From NCBI RefSeq assembly GCF_052065835.1, contig NZ_JBQHTG010000001.1, positions 1-64,000 of the forward strand: DNA of 64,000 bases. The letters are read 5' to 3'. Both the position numbers and the translations under genes were made by a program. The DNA comes from Laedolimicola sp934402125 (GTDB lineage: Bacteria > Bacillota > Clostridia > Lachnospirales > Lachnospiraceae). The notes beneath the pieces are model-generated. The model worked only from the letters and a program-made list of their open reading frames with translations, had not been told where the DNA came from and made no database searches. Of this stretch, positions 1-9,278 are shown piece by piece. Each line of letters opens with the position of its first letter. Within the stretch, counting starts at the first letter, position 1.

Positions 1-149
1 CCCGTATTACTGTTAAAAGGTGTTCGTTCTTATTACTAAGAATCGAACTGTTCTTGAATTCATTCTCTTAGAATTTTCAAGGTTTACACTGTTCAGTTAT
101 CAAGGTTCGTTTTGATTTATCGTTGCCGCCTCACCGAAGCGACTTGATT
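1..149 (-). other. Probable rRNA operon leader running off the left edge
   Basis: No credible coding frame is present. Read on the minus strand, this stretch follows two strong promoters. It contains the phrase CTTGATAACTGAACAGT, followed by a related CTTGAAAATTC, which resembles the boxA-type antitermination sequences of Firmicutes 16S rRNA leaders. The inference is that a 16S rRNA gene begins just beyond position 1. No rRNA sequence itself is inside the window, so a tRNA operon remains possible. Confidence 0.6.
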
Positions 150-178
150 ATCTTATCACATTCATTCTCGTTTGTCAA
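150..178 (-). promoter_or_regulatory. Proximal promoter (P2) of the off-window stable RNA operon
   Basis: On the minus strand a perfect -35 TTGACA (173-178) is separated by 17 bases from a -10 TAAGAT (150-155). It lies about 115 bases downstream of a second promoter of the same quality, an arrangement typical of Firmicutes rrn operons. Transcription would start near 143 and leave the window. Confidence 0.8.
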
Positions 179-240
179 GAACTTTTTTAACTTTTTTTGA
201 AGAAGTTTTTCAAGTTCTTTGCTTCGCTTTGAAGTGAACC

Positions 241-258
241 GCTGTCCCTCGCGACAGC
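241..258 (-). repeat. Hairpin between the tandem promoters
   Basis: The arms GCTGTC and GACAGC pair perfectly around a six-base loop. The hairpin lies just downstream of the distal promoter, within the first 25 bases or so of its transcript. Confidence 0.5.
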
Positions 259-264
259 TTCTAT

Positions 265-293
265 ACTTTATCACGGGTGCAAGAGAATGTCAA
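265..293 (-). promoter_or_regulatory. Distal promoter (P1) of the off-window stable RNA operon
   Basis: On the minus strand TTGACA (288-293) is followed after 17 bases by TAAAGT (265-270). Together with the promoter at 150-178 it forms a tandem pair. Confidence 0.75.
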
Positions 294-338
294 CACCTTT
301 TTTCAAAATTTTTAAAACTTTTTCTTTTTTTTCTACAG

Positions 339-359
339 TAGCTACAATTTTAGTAGCTA
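339..359 (-). repeat. Short inverted repeat spanning the yccX stop codon
   Basis: The arms TAGCTAC and GTAGCTA (7 bp, perfect) enclose the stop codon of the acylphosphatase gene. There is no U-tract on the downstream side in the direction of transcription, so it is not a canonical terminator. It could protect the 3' end. Confidence 0.4.
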
Positions 360-625
360 AACCGGGTGCTGAATTTCGTTTCTCCCACTTCCACCGGAAG
401 CTCCTGATATTCTACGCCCTCAATCCGGATATAGGGCTGATTTTTCAGTGTGAGGATCAGCTGGGAAATCAAGGACTCCCGCCCCTGAACCTCCATCTCC
501 ACCCGTCCGTCGCTCAGGTTCCGTACCCAGCCGGTGAGCCCCAGGTTTCTGGCATAGTACGCCGCCTGATACCGGAAGCCCACGCCCTGGACACGGCCGG
601 AAAAATAGATATGCTTTCTTACCAT
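350..625 (-). CDS. yccX: Acylphosphatase
   Basis: A 91-residue protein of the usual acylphosphatase size, which hydrolyses carboxyl-phosphate bonds such as acetyl phosphate. The signature GRVQGVGFRY near the N terminus carries the catalytic Arg, and WVRNLSDG carries the catalytic Asn. The reading frame is open further upstream, but the chosen ATG follows a GGGGAAAGGA Shine-Dalgarno and begins MVRKHIYFSG, as expected for the family. It starts 16 bases after the histidine kinase stop, so it is probably the last gene of that operon. Confidence 0.92.
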   Translation of the reverse strand: MVRKHIYFSGRVQGVGFRYQAAYYARNLGLTGWVRNLSDGRVEMEVQGRESLISQLILTLKNQPYIRIEGVEYQELPVEVGETKFSTRFSY

Positions 626-641
626 AATAAAATCCTTTCCC

Positions 642-2117
642 CTAGGCCTGCGCCCTGGCGTCCAGCTCAAACCAGAATTCCACGCCATTGTCATAATTGC
701 GGACGCCGCATTCCCGGTGCAAGGAATCCATAATCGCCTTGACAATGGACAGACCAATGCCACTGCCGCCATATTCCCGGGTTCTGGCCTTATCCACCTT
801 AAAAAATTTGATCCATACCTTGTCCAGATCCTCCTCCGGAATTGGCTGACCTGTATTAAAGACAGAAACTCTTACCAGCGAATCCTCCCTTTGAATCTTG
901 ACCTCAATGACCTTATCAAACTCACAATGATGGATCGCGTTGCTGATATAATTGGTTACGACTTCTTCTATCTTAAATTCATCTGCCCAGACATAGACCG
1001 GTTCCTCTTCCTTGAAAATCAGATGAATCTCCTTCTGCTCTATGAGAATTTTCGAGGAATTCAAAACATTCCGGATCAGAGCCACAATATCAAACCGCTC
1101 CATGGTAACCACGTCATTGCCAAACTCCAGCTGATTCAGGGACAGCAGATTTTTGACCATGGTATTCATCTTCTGTGCCTCGTCCATGATCACTTCACAG
1201 TAAAAGTCCCGACTCTCGGCATCGTCGTTGATACACTCCTTCAGCCCTTCCGCATACCCCTGAATCAGGGCAATGGGCGTCTTCAGCTCATGGGATACAT
1301 TGGACAGGAATTCTTTGCGCATCTCGTCTATCTGGGTCTTCTGCTCGATATCCCGCTGCAGCTCATTGTTGGCCGTCTTCAGCTCGGAAATGGTTTTCTC
1401 CAGATTCTCGGACATTTCATTCATATGCGCTCCCAGCACGCCAATCTCGTTGTCGCTCCCGGAAGTAAACTTCGCGTTGAAATCCAGCTCCGTCATTCTG
1501 CGGGAAATATCCGTCAGCTCCAGAATCGGTTCGGAAATCCGCCTGGACAGCCACCAAATCAGGACTGAGCCAAAAACCATGGCCGTCAGCGCCACATAGA
1601 TAAAAAACTGATTGGAGATCGCCGCGCTGTCCCGGATACTTTCGATCGCGGTCTGCATGATAAAGGGCTCGCCGGAATCCAGGGTTCCTACGATTTCCAG
1701 ATAATCTGCCTGGGAAACACGGTCTCTGCTCTCCCGTATCGTATAATTTTCTTCTTTGTCTAGCACCGTAGAATTCTTCGTGTCAGCTTCAAAAATATAA
1801 CCATACAGCTTCCGCTGCAGAATCTGGTAATCCCGGTTGGTCGCCAGCTTGGGCTCGCCGCTGTTATCCATGACAAAGATAGAGATATTGTCCGTATTGC
1901 AGATCAGCTCCATGCTTGTCTTAAACTGCTCATCGCCCACCAGACCGCCGCTGACCCCCTGGTTCAGGACCTCATAAGCGCTGACAATCGCTTTTTTCTT
2001 CTCCGACATATAGTAATCCTTCAGGAAAAAAGCGTTAATCAGACCAACGCACAGGAAGGCAACTGCCAGAACTGTGATAAAGATACCGGCCATCTGTCGT
2101 TTGATCGAATGCTTCAT
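642..2117 (-). CDS. Membrane sensor histidine kinase with HAMP domain
   Basis: 491 residues. Transmembrane helices lie at about 10-32 and 170-190 and flank an extracytoplasmic sensor domain of about 135 residues. A HAMP linker follows (about 190-245), then a HisKA domain with the phospho-acceptor His276 in SNVSHELKTP, and a HATPase_c domain with the N box around 389-394 and G box YGGSGIGLS at 449-457. It starts 3 bases after the response-regulator stop, so the two are translationally coupled. The layout matches the PhoR/ResE/VanS class. The stimulus cannot be read from sequence. Confidence 0.93.
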   Translation of the reverse strand: MKHSIKRQMAGIFITVLAVAFLCVGLINAFFLKDYYMSEKKKAIVSAYEVLNQGVSGGLVGDEQFKTSMELICNTDNISIFVMDNSGEPKLATNRDYQILQRKLYGYIFEADTKNSTVLDKEENYTIRESRDRVSQADYLEIVGTLDSGEPFIMQTAIESIRDSAAISNQFFIYVALTAMVFGSVLIWWLSRRISEPILELTDISRRMTELDFNAKFTSGSDNEIGVLGAHMNEMSENLEKTISELKTANNELQRDIEQKTQIDEMRKEFLSNVSHELKTPIALIQGYAEGLKECINDDAESRDFYCEVIMDEAQKMNTMVKNLLSLNQLEFGNDVVTMERFDIVALIRNVLNSSKILIEQKEIHLIFKEEEPVYVWADEFKIEEVVTNYISNAIHHCEFDKVIEVKIQREDSLVRVSVFNTGQPIPEEDLDKVWIKFFKVDKARTREYGGSGIGLSIVKAIMDSLHRECGVRNYDNGVEFWFELDARAQA

Positions 2118-2120
2118 CGC

Positions 2121-2798
2121 TTATGCCACCTCGAATTTATACCCCATACCCCAGATGGTTTTGATCATGTCTCCTTTATCGCCCAGCTTGCTCCGAAGCT
2201 TCTTTACGTGGGTGTCGATGGTCCGGGCGTCCCCGAAATAATCGTAATTCCATACATTGTTCAGAATCTTCTCTCTGGAAAGGGCGATTCCCTGATTTTC
2301 CATAAAATAAGTTAAGAGCTCGAACTCCTTAAAGCTCAGATCCAGTTGTCTGCCGTCTACGGTCACAATATGGGCCGCCTTATCCAGAGAAATACCTCCG
2401 GCCTCCAGCACCTCCTCTGCTCCCCTGGCCGCTGTCCGGCGAAGAATCGCCTCCACACGGGCCACCAGAATCTTGGGACTGAAGGGCTTGGAAATATATT
2501 CGTCCACGCCCAGCTCAAAGCCCTGAAGTTCATCCCGCTCGTCAGATTTGGCTGTCAGCATAATAATCGGCACCTGGGAATAGGCCCGGATCTCCCGGCA
2601 GGTCTGCCAGCCGTCCATCTTCGGCATCATCACATCCAGAATCACCAGAGAAATGCCTTCTGTGCCAAAAAAGATATCCAGCGCCTCCGCTCCGTCTCCG
2701 GCCTCCAGCACTTCAAAATTCTGTTTTACCAGAAAGTCCCTTACCAGCTTTCGCATTCTGCTCTCATCGTCTACCACCAGAATCTTTATTTTATCCAT
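2121..2798 (-). CDS. OmpR/PhoB-family response regulator
   Basis: 225 residues. The receiver domain has acidic residues D10 and D11, phospho-acceptor D55 in LVILDVMMPKMDG and the conserved Lys in MLTAKSDE. A winged-helix DNA-binding domain of the OmpR/PhoB type fills residues 125-225. The frame opens ten codons earlier, but AGGAGG sits eight bases before the internal ATG, so MDKIKILVVDDE is the chosen start. It is the partner of the histidine kinase immediately downstream. Confidence 0.93.
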   Translation of the reverse strand: MDKIKILVVDDESRMRKLVRDFLVKQNFEVLEAGDGAEALDIFFGTEGISLVILDVMMPKMDGWQTCREIRAYSQVPIIMLTAKSDERDELQGFELGVDEYISKPFSPKILVARVEAILRRTAARGAEEVLEAGGISLDKAAHIVTVDGRQLDLSFKEFELLTYFMENQGIALSREKILNNVWNYDYFGDARTIDTHVKKLRSKLGDKGDMIKTIWGMGYKFEVA

Positions 2799-2865
2799 TA
2801 CAGCGTCCTCCTGCCCTGCTTCTTCCATAATAGAAATCTGCTTCCATTATCATTGATTTCTGCTT

Positions 2866-2871
2866 ATTATA
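2866..2871 (-). promoter_or_regulatory. -10 element upstream of the two-component operon
   Basis: A perfect TATAAT on the minus strand lies about 68 bases before the response-regulator start. No good -35 sits 17 bases upstream, where the sequence is TTCACAAAACC. This would fit activator dependence or autoregulation by the response regulator, but that is inference. Confidence 0.45.
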
Positions 2872-2915
2872 ACAGAAAAATTTGATGGTTTTGTGAAAAC
2901 AGGAGAAAAACTTTG

Positions 2916-5900
2916 TTACATACCACTCTCTATGGTTATCTGGCTTCCGTCCCTGAGTTTTTTCACTTTGATCTGCTGTGGAATACTTTCTTTCAGTTCT
3001 TCCCTGTGGCTGATAATCCCCACCAGCTTATTCGCTCCGGATAAATGAATCAGTACGCCCAACGCATCTTCCAGCGATTTTCGATCCAATGTTCCAAATC
3101 CTTCATCCACAAACAGCGCATCCATTTGAATACCGCCCAGATTGGAAGAAACCGTGTCCGACAGACCCAGAGCAAGGCTCAGGGAAGCCTTAAAGCTCTC
3201 ACCTCCGGAAAGGTTGCCCACTGGTCTCCGATGCCCGGTATAGTTATCCAACACCTCCAGATCCAGAAAGCTGTTACTCTTCTTCCCGATAGAATCCCTC
3301 TGTCTGTACAGCTCATACTGTCCGCCGCTCATAGGAAACAGCCTCCGGTTCGCCGCCGCAATAATTCCATCAAAACCTGCTGCCTGCATATACTGCTCCA
3401 GGGTAATCTTGCCGTTGCCCGTAGTCCCTTTTACAAGTGCATACAGCTTTCTGGAAATCTGGTATTCCTTAGACGCTTTCTCAAAAGCGCTTCTCTGGGA
3501 AATGATACGGGTCTGTTTTTCAGAATTATTGACTATCCGATTTTCAAGTGTATTCACTGCCTCCTGACATTTCTTTACTGTCTGCTCCTGCAGGGTGCAT
3601 ACTTCCTTCAAGGCAGCCACATCGACCTTCTCCCTGCCTTGCGCATCTTTTTCTGCCTGGGAAAGCTGCTTTTCATTGAGCATCCATGCCTGCTTATAGC
3701 TCTGAATCCGAGTTTCCGTCCTCTGAAGATCCGCTTCTGTTGCCACGAACGCAAGGAATTCTTTCACGGTCTGGAACTTCTGCTTCTGCATCATATTGTC
3801 AAGCAGACTTTTTGCAGCTGTTTCCTCCTGTTTTTGTATCCCAAAGGCCTTTATGAGGCTCTCTAAAACAGCCTGCAGAGCAGTTACTTCTTCCTCCGTG
3901 CGCTGCTTTTCCTCCTGCCTTTGCTGAATCTCCTCTGCGATCTGTTGTGCCTCTTTGACTGCGTCTGTACAGACTTTCTCCGCTTCCTTCCAGGTGGCAT
4001 AGCGCAGCTCGCTTAAGGATCCCAATAACGTCTTTGTCGCAAGCAGGCTGCTTTCTGTTTCACGCTTTTTGTCCGCCAGAATCTTTATCTCATCTGTCTG
4101 TTTTTCTACATTCTCCTGTATCTTCACAAGATCCTTTTCCACCTTTTCCAGTGCCGTACAGTCTGCCTGCAAAATAAGCAGCTGCTTCTGATTTATTTTT
4201 CTCTTTTCCAGGAGTGTCTCATTCGCAGTCTGCAGATGTTTCAACAATTCTTCAAGTGATTCCGCTTCCGATAGCTGTTCTGTCCCTGCCCGTTTCAGAC
4301 ATGATATGCTTTCCACCCTCAACTGCTTTTCCAGCTCTTCCAGTGCCGTTTTTTCTTTTTCTGCCTCTGTATTTGCCTGATTCTTCTGCTCCTGAAGCAT
4401 AGACTCCTGTGTCTCAAATTTTTCAAATTCTTCTTCCGTAACAAACTGCTCCGGAAGCGCGGCCAGTTTCGGATGCTGCAACGAGCCACAGACCGGACAC
4501 CTCTGTCCTTCTTTCAGGTCTTTCGCCAGAATTCCTGCCCGGCTATTTTCCAGTACCCGTTCTGCCTGCATACGTTTTTCCCTGGCAGCTTCATATTTTT
4601 CCCGGATCTCCAGAAATTTCTGCTGTTTCACGGCAAGCTTTTTCTCTCGTGCAGCTCTGTCCGGCATACGTTCCTCCAGGATCACTCGAATACTCTCTGC
4701 CCGTTCTGCAAGTTTTTCTTCCTTGTTTTTCTCCTCCTGCAGCTCTGTCGGTCTGGTCTTCAGTTCTTCCCTCGTTGTCTTTAGATTCTGTATTTCTGCT
4801 TCCAGATTTTTTTTCGAAGTTTCAAGAGCTGTTTCTTTTTCTTCCAATATCGTCTGGTCTTTTGCCAGCACTGCCATTTTTTCCTTTAACTGCTCTCTTT
4901 GCTGATACTTCTGCTTCTCTGCATTAATTTTATCGATCTCTTTCTGTAATTCTTTTGCCCTTTCCCTTTTTTCTTCTGCCTGTCCAAACTGTTCGGCTGC
5001 CGTCTTGGCCGTCTCCTTCGCCGTCCGAAGACTCTCTTCCTTGTTTTTGATCTCGGTTTCCGTAGAGCTTACGGTATCTGCTTTAGCCTTCCATGCAGCA
5101 TACACCGGATACACTTCATGTGTAGCCGTCTTCTGTCTGCCTAACCGTTCTGTGATATCTCTGATCTCCTGCTCTCCGGAAATAAGGTTCTCTCTTTCTC
5201 TTTGAAATTTCAAAAATCGATCGATAAATTCATTATTAGTCCGGGCAGTTGCCAGGACTTCCTGTCTGGAACGAAGGTTTTCCTCCTCCATCTGAAGCCG
5301 ATCTTTTTCCACAAGCAGTGTTTCTTTCTCTGACTGAATCAGACGCTCCAAAAATTCCAACAGCTCTTCCAGATTCCAGACGCTGCCTGATTCTCTGGCC
5401 TTATCCTGCAGTTCTGTCAGTTCACCTGACCACCTGTCATCCTCTGCCGCCGAAACATCCCCAAAATATTGAATGATGCTATCCTCTGTCTTCCGCTTGA
5501 CTGCGTAACTGGCATCCATCCGGTCTTTCAGTTTGTATTCCATATTTTTATAACCATCCGTCATAAAAATGGTTCGGAGGATCTCGGTCCGCTGCTCTGT
5601 CTTTGCGTTCAACAGATCCTTAAATTCCCCCTGGGCGATCATGGCAATCTGCTTAAACTGCTTTTCGTCAATATGAAGCAGTTCTTTCACCGCAAGATTC
5701 ACCTGGGTCAGGCCTTCAATGGGCGCTTTCCCTTCCTCGTATAATACCGCTTTTTCCTTCTCTGTAATGACACCCGTTCCCCTCTGTTTCTTTCTTTCAT
5801 AGGAAGGCTGCCGCCAGATATGATACTTTTTTCCCTGATGGGAAAAATAAAAATCTACATAACTTTCCTCGGTATCTTTGGCATACTCACTTCTTAAATT

Positions 5901-6095
5901 CTTCGTATCCCGGTAGGAACCGCTGGTCGTGCCGTACAGGGCAAAGCAGATGGCATCAAAAATCGTTGTCTTACCGGCTCCTGTGTCCCCGGAAATCAGA
6001 AACAGCCCTTTTTCTTCAAATTGTGTAAAATCTATTTCCGGCATTGGCCCTGCATAGGGACCAAATGCGCTTAGGATCAGTTTACTCGGTTTCAT
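2916..6095 (-). CDS. sbcC: SbcC-type SMC-like ATPase of the SbcCD nuclease
   Basis: 1059 residues, normal for SbcC/Rad50. The Walker A motif GDTGAGKTT is at 36-44. Two long Glu/Lys/Gln-rich coiled coils flank a zinc hook CPVCGS near residue 532. The ABC signature LSGGESFKAS (about 960) and Walker B with D-loop ALFVDEGFGTLD (about 995) close the head domain. With SbcD it forms the complex that opens hairpins and processes double-strand breaks. The start overlaps the sbcD stop by 14 bases. Confidence 0.95.
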   Translation of the reverse strand: MKPSKLILSAFGPYAGPMPEIDFTQFEEKGLFLISGDTGAGKTTIFDAICFALYGTTSGSYRDTKNLRSEYAKDTEESYVDFYFSHQGKKYHIWRQPSYERKKQRGTGVITEKEKAVLYEEGKAPIEGLTQVNLAVKELLHIDEKQFKQIAMIAQGEFKDLLNAKTEQRTEILRTIFMTDGYKNMEYKLKDRMDASYAVKRKTEDSIIQYFGDVSAAEDDRWSGELTELQDKARESGSVWNLEELLEFLERLIQSEKETLLVEKDRLQMEEENLRSRQEVLATARTNNEFIDRFLKFQRERENLISGEQEIRDITERLGRQKTATHEVYPVYAAWKAKADTVSSTETEIKNKEESLRTAKETAKTAAEQFGQAEEKRERAKELQKEIDKINAEKQKYQQREQLKEKMAVLAKDQTILEEKETALETSKKNLEAEIQNLKTTREELKTRPTELQEEKNKEEKLAERAESIRVILEERMPDRAAREKKLAVKQQKFLEIREKYEAAREKRMQAERVLENSRAGILAKDLKEGQRCPVCGSLQHPKLAALPEQFVTEEEFEKFETQESMLQEQKNQANTEAEKEKTALEELEKQLRVESISCLKRAGTEQLSEAESLEELLKHLQTANETLLEKRKINQKQLLILQADCTALEKVEKDLVKIQENVEKQTDEIKILADKKRETESSLLATKTLLGSLSELRYATWKEAEKVCTDAVKEAQQIAEEIQQRQEEKQRTEEEVTALQAVLESLIKAFGIQKQEETAAKSLLDNMMQKQKFQTVKEFLAFVATEADLQRTETRIQSYKQAWMLNEKQLSQAEKDAQGREKVDVAALKEVCTLQEQTVKKCQEAVNTLENRIVNNSEKQTRIISQRSAFEKASKEYQISRKLYALVKGTTGNGKITLEQYMQAAGFDGIIAAANRRLFPMSGGQYELYRQRDSIGKKSNSFLDLEVLDNYTGHRRPVGNLSGGESFKASLSLALGLSDTVSSNLGGIQMDALFVDEGFGTLDRKSLEDALGVLIHLSGANKLVGIISHREELKESIPQQIKVKKLRDGSQITIESGM

Positions 6096-7239
6096 AGATC
6101 ACACCTGCCTCCCGTGCCGCCATTTTCATATAGTCCATCTCTTCTTCGCCGATCTCACACTGATACACAAGTCTGTAAAAATCGCTGATCAGCTCGGAAA
6201 AGGATTTATTTTCAACGATATGGGAAAGCTCCACCTGTTCCATCTCTCTGGTATGGGAATTATCATAATCGATCTTTACTGTATTCGGATAAATCTGCTG
6301 GAAGATTCCCATCACATCCCCTATGATTTCTTCATCGGTAAGAGTCGCATAGATAAAATCTCCTGTCGACTGTACATGTTTTTTATCCAACAATTCCCGG
6401 ATTGGTCCTTTGATATGGCGCAGATCCCGAAGAGGGTTCAGCGGAATCAGTTCTGCCGATACCTGCCCCTTTTCTCCAAGCGTCATCAGAGGCACAGATT
6501 TTACATGATTTGCTTCGCTCAGAGAATATTTCAGAGGCGAGCCCGCATATCGGACCTCCTCTCTCCCCACTCTCTGCGGCAAATGGATATGTCCCAACGC
6601 CACATAGTCAAATGCGTCAAAACAGTCATAGCCGATCTTCTCCACCAGCCCTACGTTCTGTGTCCCGGCGCTCTCTGAGCCTGCCAGCGTCGGTTCTTCT
6701 GATTTTCCCGTCACAAACTGATGAGCCGCAATCACATTTCTCCGCTTCGGATCCACATCCGCCTGCTCCAGAATTCTGCGCACAGCAGCCTCATAAGAGT
6801 CTATCTTCTCATCCGGAAAATAATGCCGCACCTGGGATGCTTTCACAAACGGCAGCAGATACACATCCACTTCTCCCAGTTCATCTTTTATGACATATTT
6901 TTCCAGCTTTCCCTTATAAACGGAGCAGATATAAATCTGATTGGCGCGAAATAACTGGCTGCCATAATTCAGTCGATCATCCGAATCATGGTTTCCACTG
7001 ATCAGGAATGTCTTCGCCCCCGTCTCTGATAAACAGTACAGAAAATAATCCAGCAGGTTGATGGCTGCCTCGCTGGGAATCGTTTTGTCATATACATCTC
7101 CAGCAATCAGCACCGCATCCACTGATTTTTCCCGAACTATACCAAGAATCTGATCCAATATATATTTCTGATCCTCGATCAGGTCAAATTCCCCCAGTGA
7201 TTTGCCCAGGTGAAGATCGCCCAGATGCAAAAATTTCAT
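6082..7239 (-). CDS. sbcD: SbcD-type Mre11-like nuclease subunit
   Basis: 385 residues of the calcineurin-like metallophosphoesterase fold. The metal-binding motifs occur in order: GDLHLGK (7-13), GDVYD (47-51), GNHDSDD (82-88), a lone His in AAHQFV and GHIHLPQ. An in-frame ATG two codons earlier has no room for a ribosome site. AAAGGAG is seven bases before the chosen ATG (MKFLHLGDLH). It is the first gene of the sbcDC operon. Confidence 0.95.
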   Translation of the reverse strand: MKFLHLGDLHLGKSLGEFDLIEDQKYILDQILGIVREKSVDAVLIAGDVYDKTIPSEAAINLLDYFLYCLSETGAKTFLISGNHDSDDRLNYGSQLFRANQIYICSVYKGKLEKYVIKDELGEVDVYLLPFVKASQVRHYFPDEKIDSYEAAVRRILEQADVDPKRRNVIAAHQFVTGKSEEPTLAGSESAGTQNVGLVEKIGYDCFDAFDYVALGHIHLPQRVGREEVRYAGSPLKYSLSEANHVKSVPLMTLGEKGQVSAELIPLNPLRDLRHIKGPIRELLDKKHVQSTGDFIYATLTDEEIIGDVMGIFQQIYPNTVKIDYDNSHTREMEQVELSHIVENKSFSELISDFYRLVYQCEIGEEEMDYMKMAAREAGVIYETE

Positions 7240-7324
7240 ATGCATTCTCCTTTCTCACTGTAAGGTTACGCTGTCACACTCCAGGTCACAACCCCTTATA
7301 AAGCAGGTTTCCCTTTTATAATTA

Positions 7325-7353
7325 ACTGTAAAACACCGGAAAGCGGTTGTCAA
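7325..7353 (-). promoter_or_regulatory. Promoter of sbcDC
   Basis: On the minus strand TTGACA (7348-7353) and TACAGT (7325-7330) are separated by 17 bases, about 85 bases before the sbcD start. Confidence 0.65.
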
Positions 7354-7404
7354 TCTATGTTACTGTCCAAATCATACACATATTCCGTAAATAAGCCAGT
7401 CTGA

Positions 7405-7452
7405 ATAAAAATAAAGGACCTATGAAAACCGAAAGTTTTTCACACGTCCTTT
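7405..7452 (-). terminator. Rho-independent terminator of the ybaK gene
   Basis: An interrupted long hairpin with outer arms AAAGGAC and GTCCTTT and inner AAAA/TTTT pairing is followed on the minus strand by ATTTTTATTC. It lies 16 bases after the deacylase stop. Confidence 0.7.
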
Positions 7453-7467
7453 TGTAGAATAAAAATT

Positions 7468-7965
7468 TTAATTTTGCTCTTCTATGATCACATCCGCAAA
7501 GCTTCCGTTCGCCGCCCGCATTAGATCCTCCGGGTTCACCTCCATCTGGGATCCCCGTCGTCCGCCGCTGACCATGATAGCCGGAAACTGTTTCGCGCTT
7601 TCGTCCAGAACCACCGGGAACTGCTTCTTCATACCGATACAGGTGCAGCCGCCCCGGACATATCCGGTCAGATCGGTTAGATCCTTTAGGGGCAGCATTT
7701 CGATGGATTTCTCATGGACAGCCCTGGCCGCCTTCTTCAGATCCAGTTCTGCCTCGATGGGAATCACGAATACATAGTGCTCCTTGCTCTTCGCCACCGT
7801 CACCAGAGTCTTGTATACAATCTCATGGGGCTGACCCAGCATATCCGCTACACTGACGCCGTCATGGAATTCTTCTCCATCGTAAGTATGTACCATATAG
7901 GAAATCTTCTTCTGCTCCAGAAGCCGCATGGCATTGGTCTTGATTTCCTTTTCTTTCTTTGCCAT
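7468..7965 (-). CDS. ybaK: YbaK/EbsC-type Cys-tRNA(Pro) deacylase
   Basis: 165 residues, one YbaK/aminoacyl-tRNA deacylase domain. Family hallmarks seen are the N-terminal NAMRLLEQKKI, the catalytic-Lys region VYKTLV, a Gly-rich RGGCTCIGMKK segment and VSGGRRGSQMEV near the C terminus. The family removes Cys mischarged on tRNA-Pro by prolyl-tRNA synthetase. The gene ends at its own terminator and is 35 bases downstream of the YoaK-like gene. Confidence 0.88.
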   Translation of the reverse strand: MAKKEKEIKTNAMRLLEQKKISYMVHTYDGEEFHDGVSVADMLGQPHEIVYKTLVTVAKSKEHYVFVIPIEAELDLKKAARAVHEKSIEMLPLKDLTDLTGYVRGGCTCIGMKKQFPVVLDESAKQFPAIMVSGGRRGSQMEVNPEDLMRAANGSFADVIIEEQN

Positions 7966-8000
7966 TTTTCCATCTCCTTCTTATGCCGCATTTTTGTCCG

Positions 8001-8693
8001 TTACGATATCTTCGGCTTATCGATAAACATCAGGCCGAAGCTGATGAGCAGCAGCACACAGGATACCCAGATAGCCCGGATTCCGATAGCCGCATGCATG
8101 GACATAACGCCGCCAAGTCCCGCGCCCAGGGCAAACAGAAAAATAATGCCGAAATAATAAAGCATCTGTTCTGCCTGGGAGGATTTGTGCTCCCGCACAT
8201 AGCCGGAGAGCGCCGCAATACCGCTGCGGAGATTGCCGATACACATGGTGCTGGCGTAGGAATAGCCGTTGACCTTTCGGAAGGTCTGTACCTGCATGGC
8301 ACAGGCAAAGGATACCAGAGCCGTCGCAACCATGTCAAGACTTGTGGGAATGAAGCCCACCACAAATAAAATGATGATTTCCAGAAGCAGGATTCCCTGC
8401 CGCCAGTGAAGCCGCTTTGCGTAGCGGAACCGGCCCTGAATCTGCTCGGCCACCCAGACACCTACCGCGAAGGCCAGGATCGGGAACAGATACCGCAGTC
8501 CCTCCATCCATTGGCCGCACATGAAATGCTGGCTCATCAGCACCACATTTCCGGTCTGGGCATTGGAAAATACTTCCTCTCTTGTAAAATAGGTATAAGC
8601 GTCCTGAAAGCCTCCGGACAGCGCCAGAAAGGCGCTGTTCACGAAGGCTTCGGACATTTGTTTTCCCTGTTCTGTTTCATGAATCAGAGACAT
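8001..8693 (-). CDS. YoaK-family (DUF1275) membrane protein
   Basis: 230 residues with about six hydrophobic segments. The N-terminal ALSGGFQDAYTYFTREEVFSN followed by AQTGN is the recognisable DUF1275 pattern. These are small integral membrane proteins of unproven function, sometimes proposed to be transporters. It begins 23 bases after the fumarase beta stop, with AAAGGACGG ten bases before the ATG, so it probably shares the fumarase transcript. A link to dicarboxylate metabolism is only positional. Confidence 0.8.
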   Translation of the reverse strand: MSLIHETEQGKQMSEAFVNSAFLALSGGFQDAYTYFTREEVFSNAQTGNVVLMSQHFMCGQWMEGLRYLFPILAFAVGVWVAEQIQGRFRYAKRLHWRQGILLLEIIILFVVGFIPTSLDMVATALVSFACAMQVQTFRKVNGYSYASTMCIGNLRSGIAALSGYVREHKSSQAEQMLYYFGIIFLFALGAGLGGVMSMHAAIGIRAIWVSCVLLLISFGLMFIDKPKIS

Positions 8694-8716
8694 CGTAGAA
8701 AAACCGTCCTTTCATT

Positions 8717-9277
8717 CTAGTTCTTTTTACTAGCCAGATAGGCTGCTTTTCCCTCATCATACAGATTTTTTCCCTCGCTGTCAATAATGACTACGAGCGG
8801 CATGTCTTCCACATAGAGCTTCCGAAGTGCTTCCGCACCCAGATCCTCATATGCGATCAACTCACATTTTTTGATACACTTCGCCAGAAGAGCCCCCGCT
8901 CCTCCGATCGCCCCAAAGTAAACACCGTGATACTTCTTCATGGCTTCCACCACTTCCGGAAGTCTGGCACCCTTTCCAATCATACCTCTCGCGCCCATGC
9001 TCATCATGGTCGGCGCGTAAGCGTCCATACGTCCGCTGGTAGTCGGTCCGGCGCTTCCGATGACCTGACCCGGCTTCGCCGGAGTCGGTCCCACATAATA
9101 AATTGTAGCGTCTTTGGGATCAAAGGGAAGCTTTTCTCCTCTTGCGAGAGCCTCGCACATCCGCTTATGACCCGCGTCTCTTGAGGTATAGATGGTTCCG
9201 GTCAGATACACGCTGTCGCCTGCGTGTAAGGTTTTTGCAAGTTCCTCCGTCAAAGGCAGCTGAATATGTCTTTCCAT
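8717..9277 (-). CDS. fumB: Class I fumarate hydratase / L(+)-tartrate dehydratase, beta subunit
   Basis: 186 residues, the usual size of the split beta chain (corresponding to the C-terminal half of E. coli FumA or to TtdB). GPTTSGRMDAYAP and GAIGGAGALLAKCIKK are family motifs. With the alpha chain it forms the oxygen-sensitive [4Fe-4S] hydro-lyase interconverting malate and fumarate. It starts one base after the alpha-subunit stop behind an ACGGAGGTGA ribosome site. The location beside fumarate reductase favours fumarase over tartrate dehydratase. Confidence 0.9.
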   Translation of the reverse strand: MERHIQLPLTEELAKTLHAGDSVYLTGTIYTSRDAGHKRMCEALARGEKLPFDPKDATIYYVGPTPAKPGQVIGSAGPTTSGRMDAYAPTMMSMGARGMIGKGARLPEVVEAMKKYHGVYFGAIGGAGALLAKCIKKCELIAYEDLGAEALRKLYVEDMPLVVIIDSEGKNLYDEGKAAYLASKKN

Positions 9278-9278
9278 A

